Below, piece after piece: positions 44,794-53,527 of a stretch of DNA of 64,000 nt. This DNA is from Treponema sp. Lineage in GTDB: Bacteria > Spirochaetota > Spirochaetia > Treponematales > Treponemataceae. Where the stretch lies: positions 1-64,000 of the forward strand of contig JAEEVR010000008.1 in assembly GCA_016290995.1 (NCBI GenBank). The letters are read 5' to 3'. A program made the position numbers and the translations under genes. The notes beneath the pieces are model-generated. The model saw only the letters and a program-made list of their open reading frames with translations, was not told the DNA's origin and did no database searches. Numbering within the stretch: the first letter of the stretch is position 1; each line of letters opens with the position of its first letter.

Positions 44794-46301
44794 TCTTGGC
44801 CTCCAAAAAGTTCTAAAAGCAATTTGGATTTCTTTCGCTCGATCGCGCTTTCCCTTTCTTGCCTGTCTTTGTCGTTGGCGGCCCTTTTGAGCATAATGTA
44901 ATCCGCGGGGAACATTTCTTGGCAAAAGTTTTCCGAGCCGCTCCATTCTATGAATGTGTCTTTTATAACGCGGCGCCTTTTGTCGTTCGATCCTAAAGGC
45001 TTGCAAAAATTGTTCTGTGGTTCAAAGAAAAGCGTTTTTTGCGCGCCGTGCGGCTTTGAACAATGGCCTTCAAAATCGCTTGCGCTTATGTCTTGGATTT
45101 GTCCAAGCGAGTTTGAAAAATTTTCGTCTCCCTTTATTCTGTAAACTTTTCTTCCGGCTAAGTCATAGCTTTTAAACCACGCTTCGTAAATCATTAAGCT
45201 TTCCGACGGAAGAGCCGCGGCCGCTTGGCGCGTGGCTTTTGTTCTAAGCCTGCAATCGCTTGCGTCTCTTTCTGTTTCCAAAACGTTTGGAAGCGCGTGG
45301 CTTTTGTTCTTTGACGGAGACAAGTCCAGTCCAGCAAAGAATATTTCCGAGCCGCAAAGGGCAAGGAACAATTCCAAAGCGCTTCCGCTGACTGTTCCGT
45401 TCCTGCGGGCGGGCAAGGCTTTTGCGCCAAGCGCGTCAAAAAGTTTTTGGCTTAATTGGTCGTCGTCATAGCAAAGGGGAAGAATTTCTTTTTGCGACAA
45501 AAGCGTTGACGGGCATGCGGCTTCCGGCTCCAGCGCAAGCGGAACGTTCTTAAAGTTTTTTCTTAACGGGTCCAAATGCTTTTTTGCCCACCAGCCGCCG
45601 TCCGCGCTTAAAATCAAGTCCGGCTCGATGTTGTTGTTGGCCAAAACGCTGACCGACGACGAAAGCGCGCAAACAAAAATTTTCTCTCGAACCTTTTTTA
45701 TTGACTCGAGCGCGCCTTCTAGGCTTGGGCCCGACGCGCAAACAAGAACAGGCTTTTCGATCGGCTTTATGCAAAGCGGTTTTTGAAGGCGCTTAAAAAA
45801 CAAGAGCTTGTTTTTAAGCCAGCGTTTTCCAAAGTATTCTCTTGTTCCTAAAACTGTCTTTGCTTTTTGAATGGCGCTTTTAATTTGGGCCCAAGCCGCC
45901 GTTGATTCTTCCGGCCAGGCGGCGGCCGAGGGCTTCCAGTCAAAAAAAGCGCTTTGGAACAAGCCTTCTTCGCCCATAAGGTCAAAGAGACGGTCGCAAA
46001 GGGGAGGGGCTCCTTTTTCTTTTAAGGACAGGCAAAAGTCCCATTCCTTGTCGCATTCAGAAAAGCCGGTTGTAAAACGAATCGTTCCGACTTTTGCGTT
46101 TGGAAAGCGCTTTTTTATGAAGGGCGCGCAGTAGCTTAAGGCGCCCTCTACGATGATTACGTATTTTGGAATAAAGTCAAGGCTAAGGCTTTGCGCAAAA
46201 CGCTCTCCCTCGACTTGCGGATTGTAAGAGGAATGAAGCGTAACGCCGTTTGCTTTAGCGCTTTTGCTTGCGTTTTTTGCTTGTATGAATTCAAGGGCCA
46301 A
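44790..46301 (-). CDS. DUF115 / motility-accessory-factor (Maf)-like protein, copy 1
   Basis: The product has 503 residues. DUF115 domain (about 195-340) with PVLVCASGPSLEGALESIKK, FVCALSSSVSVLANNNIEPD and LILSADGGWWAKKHLDPL, plus LCGSEIFFAGLDLSPS. It is a divergent paralogue of the next gene rather than a recent duplicate. The start is a TTG at 46301 with AGAGG at the end of the upstream gene; 2 nt separate them. DUF115 pairs are frequent near flagellar or glycan genes in treponemes and campylobacters, and a role in protein glycosylation is likely but not proven. Confidence 0.8.
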   Translation of the reverse strand: MALEFIQAKNASKSAKANGVTLHSSYNPQVEGERFAQSLSLDFIPKYVIIVEGALSYCAPFIKKRFPNAKVGTIRFTTGFSECDKEWDFCLSLKEKGAPPLCDRLFDLMGEEGLFQSAFFDWKPSAAAWPEESTAAWAQIKSAIQKAKTVLGTREYFGKRWLKNKLLFFKRLQKPLCIKPIEKPVLVCASGPSLEGALESIKKVREKIFVCALSSSVSVLANNNIEPDLILSADGGWWAKKHLDPLRKNFKNVPLALEPEAACPSTLLSQKEILPLCYDDDQLSQKLFDALGAKALPARRNGTVSGSALELFLALCGSEIFFAGLDLSPSKNKSHALPNVLETERDASDCRLRTKATRQAAAALPSESLMIYEAWFKSYDLAGRKVYRIKGDENFSNSLGQIQDISASDFEGHCSKPHGAQKTLFFEPQNNFCKPLGSNDKRRRVIKDTFIEWSGSENFCQEMFPADYIMLKRAANDKDRQERESAIERKKSKLLLELFGGQE

Positions 46302-46303
46302 AA

Positions 46304-47167
46304 TCAGCCTCTCAAAAGATAGTCGTGGATTTCTTCGTTGTCTGTGGAGTAGCCGGCTGTAAGAATGATTATTTTCTTTGCGGCTTCTGTTCCGATAAGG
46401 TTTGCGTATTCAAGAGAAAGCTGCTCTTTAAGGATTTCATCTTCGATGTCGGAATTGACAAGGGCCGCCACTTTTATCTCGTCTGGGTCGATTGAATAAA
46501 TCAAGGCCGGCGCCTGGAAAAGTTTTTTTGTTTTGTAGAACAATTCCTCAAAGATTGTGTTGACCAAAATTTTAAGGAGGGTGGTCTCGCTCACCTCAAT
46601 CTTTTCTGTAGTCTCTTCCAAAGCGCGTTTTGTTGAAATCAAGAAAAGACGGACGCTTCCTTGTTCCGAAAGCTTTTCCACCATTTCGTACTTTGGCTCC
46701 GACATAAGGCTTTGCTTGTGGCGCCTAAGGATTTCAAGCAAGTCCTGCTTAAAGCTGTCCTTGGCGTTTAAAAAGCCTGCCGGTTCAAATGAATACTGGA
46801 AAAATACAAAAAGCTCTTGTCCTTCGGTAAACTTGAAAATTCTAAAAGCCTTTACGTCTGGCTTTGCTTCCGCTCCCAAGAATTGAGTGAAGGCGGAAAA
46901 GTTTGGGCTTTCTCGGTCAAGGGTAATCCATGTGTCGGAGCGCGCGGAACCGTTCCAAAAGTCTTGAGTTGAGATTGAGCTAAAAACGCTTTGCGCGTCG
47001 ATTCCGTTGGCGCACTCAAGGAGCATAAGGCCGTTTTTTGAACGGAAAACGCCGCAGTGATCAAAGCCGTTTTGCTTTGCCCATTGTTGAAAAGTTTGAA
47101 TTGAAGCGCTTTCGGCTTTGGCCTTAAGGCCGGAATTCTTGCCGCAAGCGATGCTTAGCAATCCCAT
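46304..47167 (-). CDS. Conserved protein of unknown function in the Maf-like operon
   Basis: The product has 287 residues. No signal peptide or membrane segment, apart from a weak hydrophobic N-terminus (MGLLSIACGKNSG). The protein looks globular, alpha/beta, with FRIFKFTEGQELFVFFQYSF and a C-terminal ALIYSIDPDEIKVAALVNSD that repeats a strand-turn pattern. I do not recognise the family. It lies 2 nt after the acidic repeat protein gene and 2 nt before the first DUF115 gene, so it is part of that operon. No ribosome binding site precedes its ATG, which suggests translational coupling to the acidic gene. Confidence 0.55.
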   Translation of the reverse strand: MGLLSIACGKNSGLKAKAESASIQTFQQWAKQNGFDHCGVFRSKNGLMLLECANGIDAQSVFSSISTQDFWNGSARSDTWITLDRESPNFSAFTQFLGAEAKPDVKAFRIFKFTEGQELFVFFQYSFEPAGFLNAKDSFKQDLLEILRRHKQSLMSEPKYEMVEKLSEQGSVRLFLISTKRALEETTEKIEVSETTLLKILVNTIFEELFYKTKKLFQAPALIYSIDPDEIKVAALVNSDIEDEILKEQLSLEYANLIGTEAAKKIIILTAGYSTDNEEIHDYLLRG

Positions 47168-47169
47168 TT

Positions 47170-49749
47170 TTACGAAAGACCAAGCTCGTCAAAGAGTTTT
47201 TTGTATGTTACAAAATGCTCTGATTTTGCAAATTCCGTAATTTTGTCTTCGGGAAGATTTTCGAGCAATTGATCCATATATGAAAGCACAGAAACGATTT
47301 CTGACTTGAGGTCCTTTGTAATCACAGTCTTGTCTGACGTAGCGGCGGCGGCAGCGCTTGCTGCGGGAACTTCAACTGAAGTCTCAGCAACCGTTGTGTC
47401 TTCCGAAGCGTTGTCGTCAAAGATCGACTCGTCGATAAAGGTGTCGTCCGTTGACGGCTCCTGCTCGGGAGTGTCGCGCAAAAGGCTTTCGTCCAAAGTT
47501 TCTGGAACAGGCTCTTCGTCTTCGCTTCCGATGTCAAGGGAGAATTCCTCTTCCATCGACTTTGAAGATTCATAAGCTTCTTTTTCGGCCAAGGCAGAGT
47601 CGGTGATGTCGGACTCGGTTGCGTCCGCTTCTTCAAAGGCGGCGTTGATGTCGTCTCCGACGCCGACGGCAACGTTGTCAGAATCTTCCTGCAAGGAAAC
47701 GTTTTCCTTCATGATGTCTGAAACTGAGCTTTCGTAGGCTTCTTTTTCGGCCAAGGCAGAGTCGGTGATGTCGGACTCGGTTGCGTCCGCTTCTTCAAAG
47801 GCTGCGTTGATGTCGTCTCCGACGCCAACCGCAACGTTGTCTGAGTCTTCTTGCAAAGAAACATTTTCTTTTACGATGTCGTCAACGCTTACAACGCTGC
47901 CGTCATCCAAAGAATCTTGTCTCATGTAATTTATTTTGTCGTCGTCAAGGGAGTCGGCGATTGACACGTCTTCTTGCATGATTTCGTCAATCGCTTCTGA
48001 GTTGAGGCTTTCTTGCGGAGCCATGTCGGCCTGCATTTCGTCAGTGTTGACGACAGAATCCATCAAGTCGCTGTTTGAAGACTCAACTGTGATGTCGTCG
48101 TCGATTTTAGGAACGCTGATTTCTTCGGGCAGAACGTTTTCCTCTCCAAACTCGTCGGTCGTTCCGGCCAAGTCTTCGGGAGTGATTTCTGTCGTGTCGA
48201 TTGTCGGCTCTTCCATGTCGGAGTCAACTACGAAAGGCTCTTCGACTCCGTCGCCGCCGTCTTCCGTAGAAAATTCCGCTGTGCTCAAAATGTTTGTAAG
48301 CTCGTTGCCGCTAAGCGCGATTGTGTCGTCGCCGTCATCGTCCGCGCCAAAGAAGCCTGTATCCTCTTCTTTTGTCTCTCCGCTTTGCGCCGCGGGGATT
48401 GAATCCGTTCCGGCGGCGGGAGCGGGGCGGTCTTTTAGACCGGCAAAGTCTGTCTTGAGATTGCGGATTTCGTCCTTAAGGCTTGAAAGCTCGCCCATAA
48501 TCTGAGAGAGAATTTCCTGGCCCTTTTGGCTGATCTCGGGGCTGGCGCTGGAGGCGGCCGCTCCAGAACTTTCTGTAGCGGTAAAGTCGTCGTCGCTGTC
48601 AGCGGAGCTTTCGACGTTGCCGGAAAGAACGTCTTGGACGCTGGGCGTTTTTGAATCGTCGTCGGCGCTTACCTTCATGTCGTAGTCCACGACTTCGGCC
48701 TTTGCCGCTTGCGCGCTGTCGGGGCCGTTTGTCATTCCAATGTTTGAATCGTCGTCGTCAAAGCCAAAGTCGCTAAGGTCAACTTCCTCTGTGTCTCCGG
48801 CGGGAGCGGCGGCCGCGGCTTTCTTTACGCCGGCGTCTTCTTCAAAGTCTGAGAACATCGCTTCGTCCGCGGATGCGGCCGCGCTTGTTGCGGGAGCTTC
48901 CGCGGCAGGTTCCGGAGTGTTGTCTTCCGTCGCGATTTCAGAGGCGGTGTCGTCAAAGCTGACGTCGATGTCCAAGGATTTTTCGTCTTGAATTTCTTCG
49001 GGCTTGGCTTCCTTTTTGCTTGAGGGAGCGTCGTCCATAAAGGCGCCCAAGTCAACCTCGCCGTCGTCTCCGTCCATAAATTCGCTGAGATCTACGTCTC
49101 CGTCAGGGGTGGAGTCGGCGATGGGGGCCGCGCTTGACGAGTCGCTCATAAAGTCGTCCAAGTCAACTTCGCCGTCCGGTATGTCGTCAACGCTGGTTTC
49201 TTTTGTGATGTCCAAGTCGTCAATGTTAAAGTCGTCCAAAGCGGGTTCTTCGGAGGCTTCTTCCGTCGGGATGTCTTGGTTTTCCGTTATGTTCATAAGC
49301 TCGTCTGTGCTGAGCGTTGTGTCTTCGTTTTCGTCGGCGCCGCCTTCCATGTCGCTTGTAATGTTCATAAGCTCGTCGGGGCTAAGGGTTGTGTCTTCGT
49401 TTTCGTCGGCGCCGCCTTCCATGCTGCCCGTAATGTTGGTAAGCTCGTCCGGGCTGAGCGTTGTGTCCGCGTTGTCGTCTTCCAGTTCTGCGCTTTCGTC
49501 GGTCGTTTCGGGAATGTCTATGTCGATGTCCAAGTCTGAGATTTCTGTTTGGGCTTCTTCGTTTGTATCGTTTTTCGGCAAGTCTTCCGCGGTCATCGGG
49601 AATTCAATGTCGTTGAACATGTCGTCGTCTGACGGCAAGTCGATGTCGTCGATTGCGTTTTCAGGCATTTCGATGTCTTCTCCCTTTATGTCTTTTGGCG
49701 AGTTTTTTACCCACACACCGTATTTGTCGAGATCTTTTGAGTCGCTCAT
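47170..49749 (-). CDS. Very acidic repeat protein, first gene of the Maf-like operon
   Basis: The product has 859 residues, extremely rich in Asp, Glu, Ser and Thr, with no signal or membrane segment. Tandem units are visible: a 24-residue unit (TTLSPDELTNITGSMEGGAD) about three times near residues 80-155, short EVDLDDFM/DVDLSEFM/EVDLGAFM units near 195-235, and a 54-residue unit (with ENVSLQEDSDNVAVGVGDDI) twice near 620-730. A coiled coil (EILSQIMGELSSLKDEIRNL) lies near 415, and a folded-looking C-terminus with LKSEIVSVLSYMDQLLENLP ends the protein. Probably a disordered scaffold or regulator; function unknown. Start ATG 49749 with AGGGGAATGAG. Ser-rich reading on the other strand is only its shadow. 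Confidence 0.72.
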   Translation of the reverse strand: MSDSKDLDKYGVWVKNSPKDIKGEDIEMPENAIDDIDLPSDDDMFNDIEFPMTAEDLPKNDTNEEAQTEISDLDIDIDIPETTDESAELEDDNADTTLSPDELTNITGSMEGGADENEDTTLSPDELMNITSDMEGGADENEDTTLSTDELMNITENQDIPTEEASEEPALDDFNIDDLDITKETSVDDIPDGEVDLDDFMSDSSSAAPIADSTPDGDVDLSEFMDGDDGEVDLGAFMDDAPSSKKEAKPEEIQDEKSLDIDVSFDDTASEIATEDNTPEPAAEAPATSAAASADEAMFSDFEEDAGVKKAAAAAPAGDTEEVDLSDFGFDDDDSNIGMTNGPDSAQAAKAEVVDYDMKVSADDDSKTPSVQDVLSGNVESSADSDDDFTATESSGAAASSASPEISQKGQEILSQIMGELSSLKDEIRNLKTDFAGLKDRPAPAAGTDSIPAAQSGETKEEDTGFFGADDDGDDTIALSGNELTNILSTAEFSTEDGGDGVEEPFVVDSDMEEPTIDTTEITPEDLAGTTDEFGEENVLPEEISVPKIDDDITVESSNSDLMDSVVNTDEMQADMAPQESLNSEAIDEIMQEDVSIADSLDDDKINYMRQDSLDDGSVVSVDDIVKENVSLQEDSDNVAVGVGDDINAAFEEADATESDITDSALAEKEAYESSVSDIMKENVSLQEDSDNVAVGVGDDINAAFEEADATESDITDSALAEKEAYESSKSMEEEFSLDIGSEDEEPVPETLDESLLRDTPEQEPSTDDTFIDESIFDDNASEDTTVAETSVEVPAASAAAAATSDKTVITKDLKSEIVSVLSYMDQLLENLPEDKITEFAKSEHFVTYKKLFDELGLS
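47566..47889 (-). repeat. Tandem 162-nt coding repeat, two copies
   Basis: Two adjacent copies of a 162-nt unit (54 residues) inside the acidic protein gene, nearly identical in DNA (the segment CTTTTTCGGCCAAGGCAGAG recurs with a 162-nt offset). Differences are mostly silent, which suggests a fairly recent duplication. Confidence 0.85.
49293..49508 (-). repeat. Tandem 72-nt coding repeat, three copies
   Basis: Three copies of a 72-nt unit (24 residues, TTLSPDELTNI core) in the acidic protein gene. The first two copies differ by only a few bases; the third is more diverged. Copy number may vary by slippage or recombination without breaking the frame. Confidence 0.85.
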
Positions 49750-49915
49750 GTCTCATTCCCCTATAAAAAACTTTTCATAATATTATCGGCCGTTTTTTTG
49801 AATTTGCGCGCATTTTTCTTATATAAAAGCGCGTTTTGCCATTTTGATAATTATAGCGCATATTTCAAAAAATTCCAATAAGAAAATTATATTTTTTTCC
49901 GATAATAAATTCATA

Positions 49916-50416
49916 ATGAAAACTGGAAAATATTTGCCGGCGCTGCTTGCCGGAACCCTTGCGTACGCCCTTCTTTCGTTTTTTTGGGGGCAGAACGGCG
50001 TTTGGGCCCAAAAGCAGCTTGAGGCGCAAAAAAAAGTAATAAGCGCTAGGACGCAAGAGATTCAGAACATAAACGACGACCTTAACTTGGAAAAAACCGC
50101 CATTAGGGATGACGCCGACGTTATCGCGGCCTACGCCCGCAAGCTGGACTACGTTTTTCCCGGCGAAAAGCTTGTAAAGATAAAGGGCCTTGGAGCCGCA
50201 AAAAGCATAATGTACGACACAGGCAGCGTTCTTAAGAGCGTTCCCGTCGCTTATATTAGCGAATGGTTCTGCAAGGGGGCTGGCTTGGCCGTAGGCCTTT
50301 TGCTTGCCGCCGCCATTTTCCTCTTTGACGTTTCCTACGGCGTAAAGTCCTTTTCTAAGAAAAAGCGCTTTGAGACGATAGAGGGCATTCCCGTCTATGA
50401 CGTCGCTCAAGTCTGA
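49916..50416 (+). CDS. DivIC/FtsB-like septum protein with an extra C-terminal membrane segment
   Basis: The product has 166 residues. N-terminal membrane segment (about 8-27, LPALLAGTLAYALLSFFWGQ), then a coiled coil (about 35-75, QKQLEAQKKVISARTQEIQN) and the family-type DADVIAAYARKLDYVFPGEK. Unlike usual DivIC/FtsB proteins it has a second membrane segment (about 128-150, AGLAVGLLLAAAIFLFDVSY). The ATG at 49916 is chosen because the open frame further upstream reads only AT-rich intergenic sequence. Divergent from the acidic-protein operon; overlaps tsaC by 20 nt. Confidence 0.75.
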   Translation: MKTGKYLPALLAGTLAYALLSFFWGQNGVWAQKQLEAQKKVISARTQEIQNINDDLNLEKTAIRDDADVIAAYARKLDYVFPGEKLVKIKGLGAAKSIMYDTGSVLKSVPVAYISEWFCKGAGLAVGLLLAAAIFLFDVSYGVKSFSKKKRFETIEGIPVYDVAQV

Positions 50417-51005
50417 GGCGGAAAGCGCCCAAAAAGCCGCTAAAATCCTTTTGGATGGCAAAATAGCGGTCTTGCCGACAGACACCGTTTACGGCTTTAG
50501 CGCCCTGGCCATTTCTGGGGCGGAAGGAACGGAAGGCCCACGGAAATCCGGCCTTGACTTAAAAATCGACCAAATCAAAAAAAGCCCCGAATCAAAGCCC
50601 TTAATCGAGCTAATTTCAGATCCCTTGGACATTTACAAATACACTGACCAAGAAATTCCTTCCAAGCTTCTCCAAAAATGGCCCGGAGCCCTCACTTTGC
50701 TTGTCAAAAACAACGCTTGGTACAAGGCTTTGACCGGCCGTGACGCCACTGCCTTCCGCTGCCCTGGAGACGAATGGCTTAGGCGCGTGATAGGCCTTTG
50801 CGGCGGCCCGATTTATTCCACCAGCGTAAACTTTAGCGGAAAGCCTGTCTTGGAGGCAGAAGAGGATATTTTAAGGGACTTTGGCGGCGTCGTAGACCTT
50901 TTTGTCCGCGACGGCGACAAAAAAAACGTGCTTCCAAGCACCCTTGTCAGCCTTTTGGACGGGGAGCCCAAAGTGATCCGGCAAGGCGCCGTTAAAATCG
51001 ACTAG
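50397..51005 (+). CDS. tsaC: L-threonylcarbamoyladenylate synthase (Sua5/YrdC family)
   Basis: Makes threonylcarbamoyl-AMP from threonine, bicarbonate and ATP, for the t6A37 modification of tRNAs decoding ANN codons. The 202-residue product shows the YrdC fold motifs GKIAVLPTDTVYGFSAL (about 21-37), KWPGALTLLVK, and IYSTSVNFSGKPVL. It is the short (TsaC) form without the Sua5 C-terminal domain. The ATG lies 20 nt inside the DivIC-like gene; the 3' end overlaps the convergent GT8 gene by 4 nt. Confidence 0.9.
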   Translation: MTSLKSEAESAQKAAKILLDGKIAVLPTDTVYGFSALAISGAEGTEGPRKSGLDLKIDQIKKSPESKPLIELISDPLDIYKYTDQEIPSKLLQKWPGALTLLVKNNAWYKALTGRDATAFRCPGDEWLRRVIGLCGGPIYSTSVNFSGKPVLEAEEDILRDFGGVVDLFVRDGDKKNVLPSTLVSLLDGEPKVIRQGAVKID

Positions 51006-51841
51006 GCGTTTTCCAGCTCAAACTTCCGCTTTAAATACACGTATTCGTAAAGAACGTCGTCAAAATTCTCGTATCCAAAAATCTTGTGAACTTTAGTTAT
51101 CCGCCACTGCTTGATGTTGTCGACGTGCGGATAGGGAAGCCAAAAAAGGCGCTTTGAAAAGTGGCGGATTACCGTGTCCTTGTAGAGGAACTTTTGGTCG
51201 TTGAAGCGCTGGCTTAGGACTTTTTGCTTGGTCGTGCTAAGGATTATCGCCGACTCGTCCGCGAACAAAAGCCATTTGGTCTTTATGAGATTGCGCGATT
51301 TTTCCAAAAGGCCCGTCTTTTTGCATTCCTCAAGGTTGAACAAGATGACTCCCGCGTTGATGAACTTTCGCCTAAAGAACAAGATTATCTTTCCGTAATG
51401 GTCGCGGCAGGCGGCGTATTCATAGTTTGAAACGTCCGTGTCCCACAAGAGCCGGACGTCCCGGTTGAACATAAGGTCTATGTCAAGGTAAAGGAGCTTT
51501 TTGGGCATGTTTGGAACCAAGTCCGTCAAAAGGCGGAGGAGCGTGTAGGGCGAGCAATAGCACTGTTCGTTGGGGCAGCCGCCGAATTCCTTTTCGTAGA
51601 TTTGGGTCACGTCGATTTTTGTGACGCGGTTTTCCTTATTATATTCTTTTGCGGTCTTTTCCAAAAAGGCCGTCATCTTGTCGCTGATGCAAGTGTACTC
51701 GGGCTTTACGCGGCTTATGTCCATCGTAAAAATGTAAAAGTTAAAGGGCTCTTTTGTGTCAGTCCTTTTTAGGATTGAGAGCATGCAAGTGAGGATTCCG
51801 TCAAAAATCTTTGAGTTTCCGCAAAACAAAATGTCAATCAT
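51002..51841 (-). CDS. Family 8 glycosyltransferase
   Basis: The product has 279 residues of the GT8 type (LgtC/GspA-like). The N-terminal IDILFCGNSKIFDGILTCML is followed by the DxD metal site in LLYLDIDLMFNRDVRLLW (about 113-130) and the acceptor-side FINAGVILFNLEE (near 160). The C-terminal part has a basic HFSKRLFWLPYPHVDN segment and a positively charged tail that could contact the membrane. It overlaps the following acyltransferase gene by 8 nt, so the two probably form a small envelope-lipid or glycolipid operon. Confidence 0.88.
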   Translation of the reverse strand: MIDILFCGNSKIFDGILTCMLSILKRTDTKEPFNFYIFTMDISRVKPEYTCISDKMTAFLEKTAKEYNKENRVTKIDVTQIYEKEFGGCPNEQCYCSPYTLLRLLTDLVPNMPKKLLYLDIDLMFNRDVRLLWDTDVSNYEYAACRDHYGKIILFFRRKFINAGVILFNLEECKKTGLLEKSRNLIKTKWLLFADESAIILSTTKQKVLSQRFNDQKFLYKDTVIRHFSKRLFWLPYPHVDNIKQWRITKVHKIFGYENFDDVLYEYVYLKRKFELENA

Positions 51842-52634
51842 CGCTATTTTCCTTTTTTATGTATTGAATCAGTTCCAAGTTGCTGTTGAGGCTGCGGGCC
51901 TTCATCGCCTCGTAGACGCGGTTCCGCAAGTCCAGGCGCGCTTCCTTTGAGCCGAGGCTTTCGTCGGCGTAAAAGGGGCCGTCAAAGTAAGTGACCATTT
52001 TGGGCTTGTTGGAAAAGCGCCTTTTTTGGTAAGTGTTGGTAAAGCAGTAAACGGGCGTCTTGAATTGAATGGGGTACCTAAAGGACACGTCCAAAAAGGG
52101 GCGGATCTTTGTGTAGTAAGGCCAAATGTGCGCCTCTGGGTAAATGCAAATCGCCTGCTTTTCGGCGACGCGCCTTTTTACGATTTCCATAAAATTTTTT
52201 GTCGCGCCCAAGTTGTCGGGGAGCGGAAGCGCGCCCAATATTCTTGTCTTTAATCCAAGGCCGGGAATCGAAACGTTGTTGGCGTGGACGATTACGTAGA
52301 CGCCTTTGGGAAAAGCCACAAAGGTTGGAATCAGCGCGTCGGCGATCGGGTTTGTGTGGTTTGCGAAAAGAAAGATCGGCCCTTTGGGGCATTTTTTTAG
52401 GACGTGGCGGTTCACGATTTTGTGGCGGTATGTTAGCTTGAGCCAGAGCCAGGCTATCGGCATTGAAAATATTCTGTACCAAAAAAAGCGCTGCAAATTC
52501 CACCAAAGGCCGCTTTGTCCGTAGTCGTAGTTTTGGTCGATCGGAATGGCCTTGATTTGCATTTCAGAAAATTCGTCGTTTAGTTCGTCGGAATAATAAA
52601 TGACGCGCTTTTTTTCTTGCTTTACTTTTTTCAT
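51834..52634 (-). CDS. PlsC-like lysophospholipid acyltransferase
   Basis: The product has 266 residues. A membrane-associated segment (near 50-65, MPIAWLWLKLTYRHK) precedes the acyltransferase region. The catalytic motif reads FANHTNPIADALI, with histidine and aspartate separated by five residues (HX5D) instead of the usual HX4D, and the second motif is ICIYPEAHIWPYYTKIRPF, where EAH takes the place of EGT. It may acylate an unusual acceptor. Ribosome binding sites were not clear. It is upstream partner of the GT8 gene and divergent from the following secreted TPR-like gene. Confidence 0.7.
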   Translation of the reverse strand: MKKVKQEKKRVIYYSDELNDEFSEMQIKAIPIDQNYDYGQSGLWWNLQRFFWYRIFSMPIAWLWLKLTYRHKIVNRHVLKKCPKGPIFLFANHTNPIADALIPTFVAFPKGVYVIVHANNVSIPGLGLKTRILGALPLPDNLGATKNFMEIVKRRVAEKQAICIYPEAHIWPYYTKIRPFLDVSFRYPIQFKTPVYCFTNTYQKRRFSNKPKMVTYFDGPFYADESLGSKEARLDLRNRVYEAMKARSLNSNLELIQYIKKENSDD

Positions 52635-52681
52635 AATGGCACTCTATCATTTTTTTTCAAAAAAGTATACACTTAGGTCCT

Positions 52682-53509
52682 ATGAAAAGAAAAGCATTGT
52701 TTGGCGTTTTTTTTGCCGCCGTTTTTTTTATTTGGAATTTATGCGCAAGCGCGGAAGTGACTCCAGCCGCTCAAAAAGCGATAGACGATTTTATGAGCTT
52801 AAGAATGAAAATCGCGGGCCTTGGCTCCGACGCGGCTTTGGCGCGAGTGGCGGACTTTGAAAAAAAGTTGGCGATAGATTCCACGTTCAGCGCGCAAGAA
52901 GACAGATTGGTCTTGGTCAATTTTATCGTGATGGAAAAATACAATTTTTTGCGAAAGCAAAAAGGAACCAAGGCCCAGCTAAAAAAAATGCTTAAAGAGC
53001 TGAAGGAAAAAAACGAAGCTTGGTTCGCCGCCAACGGCGAGGACAAGGCAGGCGTTTGGCTTTTGGCCACAAGCGCCGACGTCACTTCTTGCTATATGTC
53101 CTATTCGCTTTCGGAAGTTATGAAAAGCGGAATGTCCTTGCGCGACAAGTACAAGGAGTCGGTGGAACGGGATCCAAACTTTTCTTACGGCTGGAACAAT
53201 CTGGGCCAGTGGTATTACTGGGCGCCAGGCATTAACGGCGGAAGCGACAAAAAGGCCGGCGAGGCTTTTGAGAACGCAGTAAAGGCCGCCAAGAACAAGG
53301 CCGAGAAATTTTTTGCCTGCGTCTTTTACTCGCAGTTTTTGTTTGAGGAAAAAGACTTTAAGAAATCCGCGGCCATGCTTGACGAGGCGGAGTCGCAGGA
53401 TCCCGGCAATCCTTACGTTGCCTTTATGCGAAAGATAAACAAGGACGGCGACTCCTTCTTTGACTGGAGCAAAAAGAACAACCAAATGGATAATGACAAA
53501 AAGAAATAA
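52682..53509 (+). CDS. Secreted TPR-like protein
   Basis: The product has 275 residues. Signal peptide (about 1-24, LFGVFFAAVFFIWNLCASA) and no lipobox at the cleavage site. The mature part is helical, with TPR-like helical repeats (SYGWNNLGQWYYWAPGINGG; FFACVFYSQFLFEEKDFKKS), reminiscent of TatT-type TRAP-associated lipoproteins of treponemes. The C-terminal tail is Asp/Lys-rich. No good ribosome binding site; a TATACACT element 8-16 nt before the ATG could be a -10, so a very short leader is possible. The rRNA methyltransferase gene follows after 18 nt. Confidence 0.7.
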   Translation: MKRKALFGVFFAAVFFIWNLCASAEVTPAAQKAIDDFMSLRMKIAGLGSDAALARVADFEKKLAIDSTFSAQEDRLVLVNFIVMEKYNFLRKQKGTKAQLKKMLKELKEKNEAWFAANGEDKAGVWLLATSADVTSCYMSYSLSEVMKSGMSLRDKYKESVERDPNFSYGWNNLGQWYYWAPGINGGSDKKAGEAFENAVKAAKNKAEKFFACVFYSQFLFEEKDFKKSAAMLDEAESQDPGNPYVAFMRKINKDGDSFFDWSKKNNQMDNDKKK

Positions 53510-53527
53510 AAACGATAGGGTGATGAT

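Noticed and set aside
44794-45006. N-terminal extension of the second DUF115 protein
   Set aside because: It reads the end of the neighbouring DUF115 gene in another frame (Arg/Gln-rich nonsense); the ATG at 44793 has GGAGG and a 4-nt overlap.
49293-49508. Regular 72-nt repeats resembling a CRISPR array
   Set aside because: No unique spacers between the copies; the units are in-frame protein repeats of the acidic gene.
49004-49780. Long Ser-rich open frame opposite the acidic repeat protein
   Set aside because: It is the reverse reading of Asp/Glu/Ser codons in the real gene; no ribosome binding site and no protein-like pattern apart from Ser runs.
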